A program made the position numbers and the translations under genes. A stretch of DNA of 64,000 nucleotides, from assembly GCF_014655715.1 (NCBI RefSeq), contig NZ_BNBM01000001.1, positions 186,001-250,000 of the forward strand, read 5' to 3'. The notes beneath the pieces are model-generated. The model saw only the letters and a program-made list of their open reading frames with translations. It was not told where the DNA came from and searched no databases. Shown in pieces: positions 24,479 through 31,833 of this stretch. This DNA is from Streptomyces lanatus. Its GTDB lineage: Bacteria; Actinomycetota; Actinomycetes; Streptomycetales; Streptomycetaceae. Each line of letters opens with the position of its first letter. Position 1 is the stretch's first letter.

Positions 24479-25885
24479 TCAGTCGTCCTCTCCCGCCGCT
24501 GCGAGCACCCCGAGCGGTACGGGCCGGGCGAAAGGCCTGCGCGAGGGTGTGAGCTCACAACCCGCAAGCCCCGCCACCCCCGGCCCGCACACCCGCCCTT
24601 GACACCACCCCATCCCGGCCCGGGTCAGCAGCTTCACGGTCCGCGCGTCCCCCGCGCCCAGCTCCGCCACGGCCGCCCGGATCGCACCCCCGGTGACCTC
24701 CTCGCAGCGGCAGACGACGGTGTCGTCGGTGACCTGCTCGGCCCAGTGCGCCGGCGGTGCGTAGACGGAGTCCAGGGCGGCGAAGAAGGCGCGCAGTCGG
24801 GTACGGGTCCTGGCCGCCGCCGCCCACTCGGCCGGTTCCGGCCGCGCACCGCGCAGACGGGCGGCGGCCGAGCGCCCGGCGATGTGCCCCTCGGCGAGCG
24901 AGAGCGCCGCGCCTCCGATACCGGTCGCCTCCCCCGCCGCCCAGACGCCGGGCACATCGGTGCGCTGCTCGTCGTCGACGTGCACGGCGTGCCCGTCGAG
25001 GCGGCAGCCGAGGGTCTCGGCGAGGTCGGTGTGCGGGAGCATCCCGTGGCCGACAGCGAGGGTGTCGCAGGGGATACGGCGCCCGGTGCCCGGCCTGACC
25101 CGCCCGGCACCGTCGAGCGCGGCCACCGTCACGGCCTCCAGCCGGTCGGCACCGTGCGCCTCGACCACGGTGTGCCGCGCGAGGAGCCGTACCCGGTGCC
25201 GCAGCAGCCGGGCCCCGTACCGCGCGCCCTCGGCGACCTTGCCGGGCTGGGCCGCCAGCGCGCGGGCGCGCCCCGCGAACGCCCTCGGACCGGCGGACTC
25301 CACCAGCGCGGCCACTTCGACACCGGCCGAGGCGAGCCCGGTGGCCACGGGAAGCAGCAGCGGCCCGGTACCGGCGACGACGGCGCGGCGTCCGGCGGTC
25401 GCGAGGGTGCCCTTGAGCATGGCCTGGGCGCCGCCCGCCGTGATGACTCCGGGGAGCGTCCAGCCGGGGAAGGGCAGCACCTTCTCGTATCCGCCGGTGG
25501 CGAGGAGCACGGCGTCGGCGCACACCTCGGCCGGGTCCTCCTGCTCGGGGCCGAGCAGGGCGTGCACGGTGAAGCGACCGTCGGCCCGACGCTCCACGAG
25601 CCAGACATGATGGTCCGTCAAATGCCGTACGGCGCCCGCCCTTACGTGTGCGTCGAGCCCGTCCCTCAGTCGCTCCCAGGTCCGCCACTCGTGGTGCAGC
25701 GCCTGTGGCCTGCGGGCGCGCAGTTCGGCGGCGGGCTGCCGGTAGAACTGCCCGCCGGCCTCCGCCGCCGAGTCGAGCAGGGTGACCCGTACGCCCCGGG
25801 CAGCGGCGGCGATGGCCGCGGCGAGCCCGGCGGGCCCCGCACCGATGACGGCGAGACGCGGCTGCCCTGGTTCACGGTCGGTCAT
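24479..25885 (-). CDS. D-hydroxyproline dehydrogenase, FAD/[2Fe-2S] subunit (HcnB/OoxA-like)
   Basis: 468-aa pyridine-nucleotide-disulfide-oxidoreductase-fold protein. It has an N-terminal Rossmann motif GAGPAG (about 13-18), a second dinucleotide site GTGPLLLPVA near 180 and the FAD-binding PGVWAAGEATG near 325. The C-terminal domain is BFD-like with four cysteines arranged CRC ... GWCQGRVCG, which can hold a [2Fe-2S] cluster. This layout matches the alpha subunit of heterotrimeric octopine/nopaline-type and D-hydroxyproline dehydrogenases. The start is ATG at 25885, 14 bp inside the preceding small ferredoxin-like gene. It forms one operon with the genes at 25872 and 26177. Confidence 0.88.
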   Translation of the reverse strand: MTDREPGQPRLAVIGAGPAGLAAAIAAAARGVRVTLLDSAAEAGGQFYRQPAAELRARRPQALHHEWRTWERLRDGLDAHVRAGAVRHLTDHHVWLVERRADGRFTVHALLGPEQEDPAEVCADAVLLATGGYEKVLPFPGWTLPGVITAGGAQAMLKGTLATAGRRAVVAGTGPLLLPVATGLASAGVEVAALVESAGPRAFAGRARALAAQPGKVAEGARYGARLLRHRVRLLARHTVVEAHGADRLEAVTVAALDGAGRVRPGTGRRIPCDTLAVGHGMLPHTDLAETLGCRLDGHAVHVDDEQRTDVPGVWAAGEATGIGGAALSLAEGHIAGRSAAARLRGARPEPAEWAAAARTRTRLRAFFAALDSVYAPPAHWAEQVTDDTVVCRCEEVTGGAIRAAVAELGAGDARTVKLLTRAGMGWCQGRVCGPGVAGLAGCELTPSRRPFARPVPLGVLAAAGEDD

Positions 25886-26180
25886 CGTGCCCCGTCCCCT
25901 CCTGCGTCCGGATGTCATCACCCGCGTGCAATGGCACCAGACAGGCCCGTTGGTTGGCTCGGTCGTTGACGGTGATCAGGCAGTCGAAGCAGACGCCGAT
26001 GCCGCAGAAGACACCGCGCGGGCGGCCCTCGCCCCGGGTGGTCCGCCATGAGGTGACCCCGGCCGCCCAGAGCGCGGCAGCCACCGTCTGGCCGGGCAGT
26101 GCCTCGATCTCGCGACCGTCCAGGGTGACCGTGAAGGCCGGGCCCGGGTGGGCGTCGGCGAGCTCGCGAGGGGTTCTCAC
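25872..26180 (-). CDS. Small [2Fe-2S] ferredoxin-like subunit (HcnA-like) of D-hydroxyproline dehydrogenase
   Basis: 102-aa protein with a plant-type ferredoxin-like fold. Cluster ligands are Cys59, Cys64, Cys67 and Cys80 (CGIGVCFDC ... AC). It would carry electrons between the two flavoprotein subunits. Start is GTG at 26180, overlapping the stop of the upstream oxidoreductase by 4 bp (GTGA); the end overlaps the downstream subunit by 14 bp, so all three are translationally coupled. Confidence 0.87.
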   Translation of the reverse strand: MRTPRELADAHPGPAFTVTLDGREIEALPGQTVAAALWAAGVTSWRTTRGEGRPRGVFCGIGVCFDCLITVNDRANQRACLVPLHAGDDIRTQEGTGHDDRP

Positions 26181-27337
26181 GCTGCCTCCTCGGTGAAGCG
26201 GTCGGGGCGGAACGGGGTGAGGTCCAGGTCGGGTGTCTTCCCGGGCGCGGTCAGGGCCTGCGCGATCAAGTGGCCGGTGCCGGTGGCGAGTCCGATGCCG
26301 GCGCCCTCGTGGCCGCAGGCGTGGTGCAGTCCCGGCACCCGGGGATCGGGGCCGATGGCGGGCAGGTGGTCGGGCATGTAAGGGCGGAAGCCGAGGTAGG
26401 AGCGCATCGCGCGGACGTCCGTCAGGAACGGGAACAGCCGGGTCGCGCCCGCCGCGAGGGCCCGTACGACGGGCAGGGAGAAGGTCCGGTCGAAGCCGAC
26501 GCGTTCCCGGCTCGCGCCGATCAGGATCGGGCCCGCGGCCGTGCCCTCGACGACCGGGGAGGTCTGCAGCGCGGCCGAGTCGCTGGCCACGTCGGCCACG
26601 TAGTCCGCGGCGTACACCTTGTGCCGGACCTTGCGCGGCGGGAGGGGCTCGGTGACCAGGACGAAGCCTCGGCGGGGCAGGACGGGGAGATGAGCGCCCG
26701 CGAGTGCGGCGAGCTCGCCGCCCCAGGTGCCGGCCGCGTTGACGATCGCGGGGGCGTGGATGTCGCCCCGGTCGGTGCGCACCCCGCGCACCGCGCCGTC
26801 CCGGGTGCGCAGGACGGCGGTCACCGTCCGGCCGGTGAGCAGGCGGGCGCCCGAGGCGCGGGTGAGGTGGGCGGCGGCCAGGGCGGGCATGACCTGGCGG
26901 TCCTGCGGGTAGTGGACGCCGCCGGGCAGGCCGGGTGCGAGGTGGGGTTCGAGGTCGTACAGGGTGTCGCCCGCGACCGGTTCGGCCACGACCCCGGCGG
27001 CGCGCTGCCCCTCGGCGAAGCGCTCCAGTGCCGCGAGCCCGCCCGGGGACGAGGCCACCACGACGCCGCCCTTCGCCTCGTACTCGATCGCCGCCCCGAA
27101 CTCCCGCGCCAGTTCGCCCCACAGGCGCCCGGACAGCAGCGCGAGGTCGAGCTCGGGGCCGGGTTCCTTGTCGGACACGAGGAGATTGCCCTCACCGGCG
27201 CCGGTCGTGCCGCCGGCCACCGGGCCGCGGTCGACCAGGATCACATCGAGGCCCGCCCGGGCCGCGTACAGCGCGCAGGCGGCGCCCACCATCCCGGCGC
27301 CCACGACCACGACGTCGCAGGTCAGTCCCACATTCAC
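26177..27337 (-). CDS. D-hydroxyproline dehydrogenase, DadA-like FAD subunit (HcnC-like)
   Basis: 386-aa flavoprotein of the D-amino-acid dehydrogenase/glycine oxidase group that would oxidise cis-4-hydroxy-D-proline to 1-pyrroline-4-hydroxy-2-carboxylate. The N-terminal FAD motif GAGMVGAACALYAARAG is at residues 13-29, and the C-terminal HACGHEGAGIGLATGTG loop caps the flavin. The start is GTG at 27337; an ATG 4 bases away is out of frame. No Shine-Dalgarno is visible, and the GntR operator copy 3 ends 5 bp before the start, which points to a leaderless mRNA. It is the first gene of the three-subunit dehydrogenase operon. Confidence 0.87.
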   Translation of the reverse strand: MNVGLTCDVVVVGAGMVGAACALYAARAGLDVILVDRGPVAGGTTGAGEGNLLVSDKEPGPELDLALLSGRLWGELAREFGAAIEYEAKGGVVVASSPGGLAALERFAEGQRAAGVVAEPVAGDTLYDLEPHLAPGLPGGVHYPQDRQVMPALAAAHLTRASGARLLTGRTVTAVLRTRDGAVRGVRTDRGDIHAPAIVNAAGTWGGELAALAGAHLPVLPRRGFVLVTEPLPPRKVRHKVYAADYVADVASDSAALQTSPVVEGTAAGPILIGASRERVGFDRTFSLPVVRALAAGATRLFPFLTDVRAMRSYLGFRPYMPDHLPAIGPDPRVPGLHHACGHEGAGIGLATGTGHLIAQALTAPGKTPDLDLTPFRPDRFTEEAA

Positions 27338-27341
27338 GCCA

Positions 27342-27353
27342 GTACTATGTCAC
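27342..27353. promoter_or_regulatory. GntR operator, copy 3 (dehydrogenase operon)
   Basis: GTACTATGTCAC matches the GntR operator GTGCAATGTCAC at 10 of 12 positions. It lies only 5 bp from the GTG start of the dehydrogenase operon, so binding would block RNA polymerase at the transcription start. Confidence 0.6.
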
Positions 27354-27420
27354 ACACCACCCTCGGGCGGAACAGTGCCGCAGCAGGATGACGTACGTCG
27401 AGACGGCCGCAATGTTCTGA

Positions 27421-27459
27421 CGGGGCGCCGTCGGCGACCTGAACGCCGACGGTGCCCCG
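27421..27459 (-). terminator. Hairpin terminator after the MmyB-like gene
   Basis: A 16-bp stem (27421-27436 with 27444-27459) broken by one G/T mismatch and closed by a 7-nt loop directly follows the MmyB-like stop at 27461. There is no T-run, as usual in Streptomyces. It also separates this gene from the dehydrogenase operon. Confidence 0.7.
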
Positions 27460-27460
27460 T

Positions 27461-28123
27461 TCAGTTCTCGGTGGCGGGCACCACGCGCAGATGGGCCGCG
27501 CCGCGGCGCACCCCGCGCGCCCGGGGCCGGTCGCGGCGCACTTCGCGCAGCACCAGCGTCAGCCGGGTGTAGCCCATCTCCTGAAGGGTCCTGGGCGTCT
27601 CGTCGACGACCCGGCACTCGGTGGCACCCCAGCGCGGGTCGGGATGCAGCAGCGGACGTACGGAGCCGTCCTGGGCGACGGCCCGCTCGCCGACCGCGCG
27701 GATCCAGTGCGGCAGGCCCTGCCGGTAGGCGGCCTCCATGATCGGGTCCTGGGCGATCTCCCGGCGGATGGCCTGCAGCCCCTGGTCATGGCCGTGCTGC
27801 TCCACGGCGGCCGCGAAGTGCGCCAGCATCGGCAGGCACCAGTCGGATTCATGGCGGCCGAGGACGGCGCCGGCGTCCGGGTGGAAGAGGACGAATCTGA
27901 GGAAGTTGTCGTCGGGCATGGCCGTCGGATGGGGGCCCACACCACGGAAAAGTGACGCGAAAGCGGTGTTCGCCAGGACGACGTCCCAGCTGCGGTCGAA
28001 CACGACGGAGGGGAAGGGCACGGCTTCCACGAGGGTGGCGTAGTCCCGCAGATACGCCTCGGCCTCGGGCCTCTCGGGGACGGGGCGCGGTACGGACCGC
28101 TGCCCACCTGCCTGATATGCCAT
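27461..28123 (-). CDS. MmyB-like ligand-binding-domain protein without DNA-binding domain
   Basis: 220-aa protein matching the C-terminal, PAS-like ligand-binding domain of MmyB-family regulators: VEAVPFPSVVFDRSWDVVLANTAF near 32-55 and the closing region DPRWGATECRVVDETPRTLQEMGYTRLTLVL near 165-195 (given here as start and end of one block). The N-terminal helix-turn-helix that such regulators carry is missing, and the upstream DNA shows no fused frame encoding it. The start is ATG at 28123. The divergent neighbour is an XRE regulator, so it might act as a ligand sensor partnering a separate DNA-binding protein. That partnership is inference. Confidence 0.72.
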   Translation of the reverse strand: MAYQAGGQRSVPRPVPERPEAEAYLRDYATLVEAVPFPSVVFDRSWDVVLANTAFASLFRGVGPHPTAMPDDNFLRFVLFHPDAGAVLGRHESDWCLPMLAHFAAAVEQHGHDQGLQAIRREIAQDPIMEAAYRQGLPHWIRAVGERAVAQDGSVRPLLHPDPRWGATECRVVDETPRTLQEMGYTRLTLVLREVRRDRPRARGVRRGAAHLRVVPATEN

Positions 28124-28237
28124 CGGGAGGTCACCCCTCTTGCCTATGCGGCCTTCACGCGGCGCCCCGATCCTGCTGCCCACGCCCGAGCCGTGTCAAC
28201 TATCGTGGCATTTCGTGCCTGTTGACGGCTGAAATAG

Positions 28238-28251
28238 GCCACAGTTGTGGC
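28238..28251. promoter_or_regulatory. Palindrome between MmyB-like and XRE genes
   Basis: GCCACAGTTGTGGC is an inverted repeat with 6-bp arms and a 2-bp centre, about 100 bp before the XRE start. Upstream, GTCAAC (28195-28200) and GTTGAC (28221-28226) form a wider dyad. Both could be operators for the XRE protein. Confidence 0.4.
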
Positions 28252-28346
28252 GAGACCTGGATGTGAGTTCGAACTAACCGGTAATCTCCGTCGAGTTCAC
28301 GGGAAGGGCTTGTGAGGAGCCTGTGAGAGACGTAGGAGATCTGTCG

Positions 28347-28997
28347 GTGACGGATGGCTTCGAGGGTCCGGGCGCCACGCCGACGGCAGTGCTGCCGGCC
28401 GTCGTCGCCCGTGTCGCCGCGCTCGCCGACCGGCTCGGCGTGCCGCATGCGGAGGTCTTCGACACCGGCCGCCTGTCCGTCGCCTCCGGCGTCCCGGAAC
28501 CCGTGGTCAAGGCCCTGCTGAGCGGGCGCCCCGCGGGTGAGCCCGATGTGCAGGCCCGGTTCCTCCAGCGCCTCGACCTGCTGCGCCGCACCCGTCTGAA
28601 GCCGAACGGCCGCAAGTACACCCAGCAGGAGATCGCCGACGGCGCGGGCATGTCACGGCAGCAGGCAGGCGCCCTGATCAACGGCGACCGGCGCCCGACG
28701 ATGGAGCACTGCGACGCCATCCAGCGCTTCTTCCGGGTGCACGCCGGCTTCCTCACCGCCGAGGACCCCGAGGCGCTCGCGGGCGCCCTCCAGCGCGCCG
28801 AGCAGGAACTGCTCCAGAAGCTCGCCGAGCGCGAGGCGGCGCAGGCCGCCGAGGACCCGCTGGAGAGACTCCTCCAGGACCACGGCGTGCGGGGCATCGC
28901 CTGGCGGGCCGCCCAACTGCCCACCGACCAGCATCGCGACAAGGTCGCCGAGTGGCTGGACATGCTCCTGGAGAGCGTCAAGCGACCCGAGTCGTGA
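28347..28997 (+). CDS. XRE family transcriptional regulator
   Basis: 216-aa regulator. Residues about 30-60 are helical, and a lambda-repressor-like helix-turn-helix is visible at about 90-125 (TQQEIADGAGMSRQQAGALI then GDRRPTMEHCDAI). A charged coiled C-terminus follows (LQRAEQELLQKLAEREAAQ). I chose GTG at 28347 because GTAGGAG lies 9 bp upstream; GTG at 28323 would add 8 residues but its ribosome site is too close. It lies 21 bp before the HExxH protein gene. This pair, an XRE protein followed by an HExxH protein, is a recurrent Streptomyces arrangement often annotated as a toxin-antitoxin-like unit. Confidence 0.82.
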   Translation: MTDGFEGPGATPTAVLPAVVARVAALADRLGVPHAEVFDTGRLSVASGVPEPVVKALLSGRPAGEPDVQARFLQRLDLLRRTRLKPNGRKYTQQEIADGAGMSRQQAGALINGDRRPTMEHCDAIQRFFRVHAGFLTAEDPEALAGALQRAEQELLQKLAEREAAQAAEDPLERLLQDHGVRGIAWRAAQLPTDQHRDKVAEWLDMLLESVKRPES

Positions 28998-29018
28998 TCC
29001 GGGGAGAACGGGAGATCT

Positions 29019-29561
29019 GTGGGCATCGGTAGGGAAATGCGCCGCCTGTGCGGCGAGTTGGTCGCGGAACTGGAGTTCCCCGCGCCCGCGGCGCCCGAGA
29101 AGCTGTACGGCGCTCTGTGCGAGGCCATGAGCAGCCGCCGCGGCCGTCCAGTCCACTTCCGTACGGCCGCCTTCCCGCCCGGCACGGCCAGCGGGCTGTG
29201 GCTCGACATGGCCGACCAGGACGTCGTGGTGATCGAGGAACGCACCGCGCCGGACCACCAGTTGGTGATCCTCGGCCATGAGCTGTGGCACATGCAGGCC
29301 GGTCACCACTCCCACAGCATCGAGGGCGCCGCGGTGGCGGCCCGGCTCCTCAGCGACGACGCCGATCTGCGCTCCACGGTCCTGAAGGTCGCCGCCCGCA
29401 GCCGCTTCGACGAGGCCGAGGAGAAGGAGGCCGAGAGCTTCGGCCTGCTGCTGGCCAGCAAGTGCCGTACTTGGCTGGCGTACTCGTCGGTGCGGGGGCA
29501 GCGGGACCATCTGGCGGGGCGGATCGAGGCGTCGCTGGGGTACCTGGGGCCACAGGGCTGA
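29019..29561 (+). CDS. HExxH (ImmA/IrrE-like) metallopeptidase-like protein, annotated in relatives as a toxin component
   Basis: 180-aa protein with a zinc-binding HELWH motif in VILGHELWHMQAGHH (about residue 92) and a downstream acidic patch DEAEEKEAESFG (about 129-140) where a third metal ligand (Glu) is expected. This is the layout of ImmA/IrrE-like peptidases that cleave or antagonise a partner XRE repressor. The start is GTG at 29019; an in-frame ATG at 29037 is an alternative. It is co-transcribed with the XRE gene. It could be a repressor-cleaving protease or a toxin; the sequence does not decide. Confidence 0.78.
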   Translation: MGIGREMRRLCGELVAELEFPAPAAPEKLYGALCEAMSSRRGRPVHFRTAAFPPGTASGLWLDMADQDVVVIEERTAPDHQLVILGHELWHMQAGHHSHSIEGAAVAARLLSDDADLRSTVLKVAARSRFDEAEEKEAESFGLLLASKCRTWLAYSSVRGQRDHLAGRIEASLGYLGPQG

Positions 29562-29679
29562 CACACCGGCGCGCGAAGGCGCTGGTCGGAGCCGATTGTC
29601 AGTGGTGGACGGCAAGCTGGTGGTGCGCCCTCATGTACGGGGCGTGACGCGACGACGCCGACCAGGGGAGAGCCGACCG

Positions 29680-29910
29680 ATGCCCACTGCCGTACTGACC
29701 GATCGCGAGCGCACCGCAGTCCAGGCCTATCTGCGGCTGTTGCACACCGTACGAGCCGCGTTCGACGGTCCTCCCGGGCAGGGCCGACCACCCGTGGTGC
29801 CGCCCAGTGTCCTCGCCGAGGCGGAACAGGCGCTGGCGGAGGCGGGCCTGACGGGTAACGAGGAGGAGTTCTTCCGGCTGCTGAAGGACTGGTGCCCCGC
29901 GGAGCCGTAG
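29680..29910 (+). CDS. Small hypothetical protein
   Basis: 76-aa, mostly helical protein with no cysteines apart from one near the C-terminus (KDWCPAEP) and no hydrophobic segment, so probably cytoplasmic. ATG at 29680 follows GGGGAG at 10 bp. An upstream extension to 29596 is possible but has no ribosome site. The codon pattern (third-position GC) fits a real gene. Function not recognised. It lies 118 bp after the HExxH gene and converges on the phosphopantetheinyl transferase gene. Confidence 0.6.
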   Translation: MPTAVLTDRERTAVQAYLRLLHTVRAAFDGPPGQGRPPVVPPSVLAEAEQALAEAGLTGNEEEFFRLLKDWCPAEP

Positions 29911-29932
29911 CGGACCCGACGCCCCCGGGGGT

Positions 29933-30613
29933 TCAGGCGTGCGGCACGCTCACGGCCGACGCCACCAGCCCCCGCTGGACCGTCCACCGGCCCTCGAAGA
30001 CGTCGATACGGCGGTCGCCCACCAGCGGGCCGGGCACGAGGAGCCGGGCGCGCAGGCCACCGCTGTGCCGCTCACCGGGGTCGGCGAAGACGTCGATGTC
30101 GGCCTCGGTGAAGTCCAGCCACTCTCCGGTGAGGGGGAACCACGCCTTGTAGACGGACTCCTTGGCGCTGAACAGCAGCCGGTCCCAGTGGATGTCCGGG
30201 TGCTCGTCGGCCAGGCGGCGCAGCCGCTCCTCTTCGGCGGGCAGCGCGACGGCGGGCAGCACACCCTCCGGGAGGGTCTGGTGGGGTTCGGCGTCGATAC
30301 CGAGGGAGGCCAGGTCGGCGGCGCGGACCAGCGCGGCGGCGGAGTAGCCGTCGCAGTGGGTCATGCTGCCGACCAGGCCGGCGGGCCAGCCCGGGGCGCC
30401 GCGTTCGCCGGGCAGGATCGGCCGCGGTGGCACACCGAGCTTCTCCATGGCGCGGCGGGCGCAGGAGCGTACGACGGCGAACTCCTGGCGGCGCTTGTCG
30501 ACGGCCTTGGCGACGACCGCCTCCTCCTCGGGGTACAGCGACGCGACCGCGGCCTCGTCATGGCCGTACGCCTCGACGGTGACCACCGGCTCCGGCAGCA
30601 GTTCCTCGATCAA
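29933..30613 (-). CDS. 4'-phosphopantetheinyl transferase, Sfp type
   Basis: 226-aa enzyme that moves phosphopantetheine from CoA to a carrier-protein serine in polyketide, nonribosomal peptide or fatty acid synthases. Typical motifs: PILPGERGAPGWP, VGSMTHCDGY, SLGIDAEPH with the Mg-binding Asp, and FSAKESVYKAWFPLT with the KE...K signature. The best start is TTG at 30613, overlapping the preceding gene's TGA (TTGA), because no ATG/GTG lies upstream of the conserved IEELLPEPVVTVEAYG. The pairing with a metallophosphoesterase gene is conserved in Streptomyces as I recall (around SCO6673 of S. coelicolor). No biosynthetic cluster lies in this window, so it is a general-purpose enzyme. Confidence 0.92.
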   Translation of the reverse strand: MIEELLPEPVVTVEAYGHDEAAVASLYPEEEAVVAKAVDKRRQEFAVVRSCARRAMEKLGVPPRPILPGERGAPGWPAGLVGSMTHCDGYSAAALVRAADLASLGIDAEPHQTLPEGVLPAVALPAEEERLRRLADEHPDIHWDRLLFSAKESVYKAWFPLTGEWLDFTEADIDVFADPGERHSGGLRARLLVPGPLVGDRRIDVFEGRWTVQRGLVASAVSVPHA

Positions 30614-31497
30614 CGCGCCCCGTCCTCCTCGGACTCCTCGGGCTCCTTGGGCTCGGCGGGCAGAATCCGGCGCAGTCGGCCAGGCGGGTCGGGCCGCTTG
30701 CGCCACTCGCGGGGGTATCCCACCGACACCTCCTCGAAGCGGACGCCCTCGTGCCAGGTGGTCCGCGGGATGTGGAGGTGTCCGTAGACCATGGTCTCGA
30801 CGCGGAACCTGCGGTGCCAGTCCGCGGTCCGCCGGGTGCCGCACCACATGGCGAACTCGGGGTACCAGAGTACGTCCGTCGGGTGCCGGTCCAGCGGGTA
30901 GTGGTTGACGAGGACCGTGGGCAGGTCCTCGGGGAGTGCGGCGAGCCGGCGCTCGGTCTCGGCGACCCGGGCCTCGCACCAGGCCTCGCGGGACGGGTAG
31001 GGGTCGGGGTGCAGCAGGTATTCGTCGTTGCACACGATCCCGGTGCCGTGCGCGTACTTCAGCCCCTCCTCCTTGGTGGTGCAGCCGGAGGGCAGGAAGG
31101 AGTAGTCGTACAGCAGGAACAGCGGGGCCACGGCGACCGGACCGCCGGGGCCGTCCCAGACGGGATAGGGGTCCTCGGGGGTGATCACGCCGAGTTCCCG
31201 GCACACCTCGACCAGGTGCTCGTAGCGCTCGACGCCGCGCAGGGTGATCGGGTCCTTCGGGTGGGTCCACAGCTCATGGTTGCCGGGTGCCCAGACGACC
31301 TTGCGGAAGCGGCCGGCCAGCGTCTTGAGGGCCCAGCGGATGTCGGCGACGGACTCGGAGACATCACCGGCGACGAGCAGCCAGTCCTCGTCCGAGTCGG
31401 GGCGCATCCTCTCGACGAGGGCACGGTTCTCGTCGTACCCGATGTGCAGGTCACTGATGGCCAGCAGCTGTCCGGCACCGCCGGCCGTCGACGTCAC
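30610..31497 (-). CDS. Calcineurin-like metallophosphoesterase
   Basis: 295-aa cytoplasmic phosphoesterase with the family metal-ligand blocks: ISDLHIGY (D-x-H), LLVAGDVSE (GD), APGNHELW (GNHE), VNHYPLDRHP and YGHLHIPR (GHxH). The proteins with this set hydrolyse phosphomono- or diesters; the substrate is not evident. The start is GTG at 31497, with GGAAGGGG upstream. The last residues are very acidic (EPKEPEESEEDGAR). It is translationally coupled to the phosphopantetheinyl transferase. Four tandem 13-bp repeats lie just upstream of its start. Confidence 0.88.
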   Translation of the reverse strand: MTSTAGGAGQLLAISDLHIGYDENRALVERMRPDSDEDWLLVAGDVSESVADIRWALKTLAGRFRKVVWAPGNHELWTHPKDPITLRGVERYEHLVEVCRELGVITPEDPYPVWDGPGGPVAVAPLFLLYDYSFLPSGCTTKEEGLKYAHGTGIVCNDEYLLHPDPYPSREAWCEARVAETERRLAALPEDLPTVLVNHYPLDRHPTDVLWYPEFAMWCGTRRTADWHRRFRVETMVYGHLHIPRTTWHEGVRFEEVSVGYPREWRKRPDPPGRLRRILPAEPKEPEESEEDGAR

Positions 31498-31510
31498 CCT
31501 GCGCCCCTTC

Positions 31511-31561
31511 CGATCAACACGAACGATCAACACGAACGATCAACATGGACGATCACACGAA
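31511..31561. repeat. Four tandem 13-bp repeats upstream of the metallophosphoesterase
   Basis: CGATCAACACGAA occurs at 31511-31523 and 31524-31536, a two-mismatch copy at 31537-31549, and a 12-bp copy with one base missing at 31550-31561. They end 14 bp before the metallophosphoesterase start and would lie in its 5' leader or promoter. They could be an operator array or simple slippage repeats. The remaining roughly 270 bp up to the ATP-grasp start show no further gene. Confidence 0.6.
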
Positions 31562-31833
31562 TGACACCACGAGAACACACGGGGCACCAACGCTTCAAGG
31601 CCGGATCACGTCGTAGCCGGACCGGGAATGTCCCGGCGGACGAGACGGTCAGGAAGGATCCGCAATTCCGTAACACGTACGTTGCACGGGGCACCCCTTG
31701 AAACCCGTATGATCGCCCCAACACCACGCTCTGAACGTCCCCTCGCAAGGGGCGATTTGGTGACCCTCCAACCACCCTGCCCGGGCACGGGCCTGCTTCG
31801 CCCTGCCCGCGAACCCCGAAAGGACGGCCCTGC

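Noticed and set aside
29933..30613. Phosphopantetheinyl transferase as a sign of a biosynthetic gene cluster
   Set aside because: No polyketide or peptide synthase or carrier protein is in the window, and its partner gene is a metallophosphoesterase.
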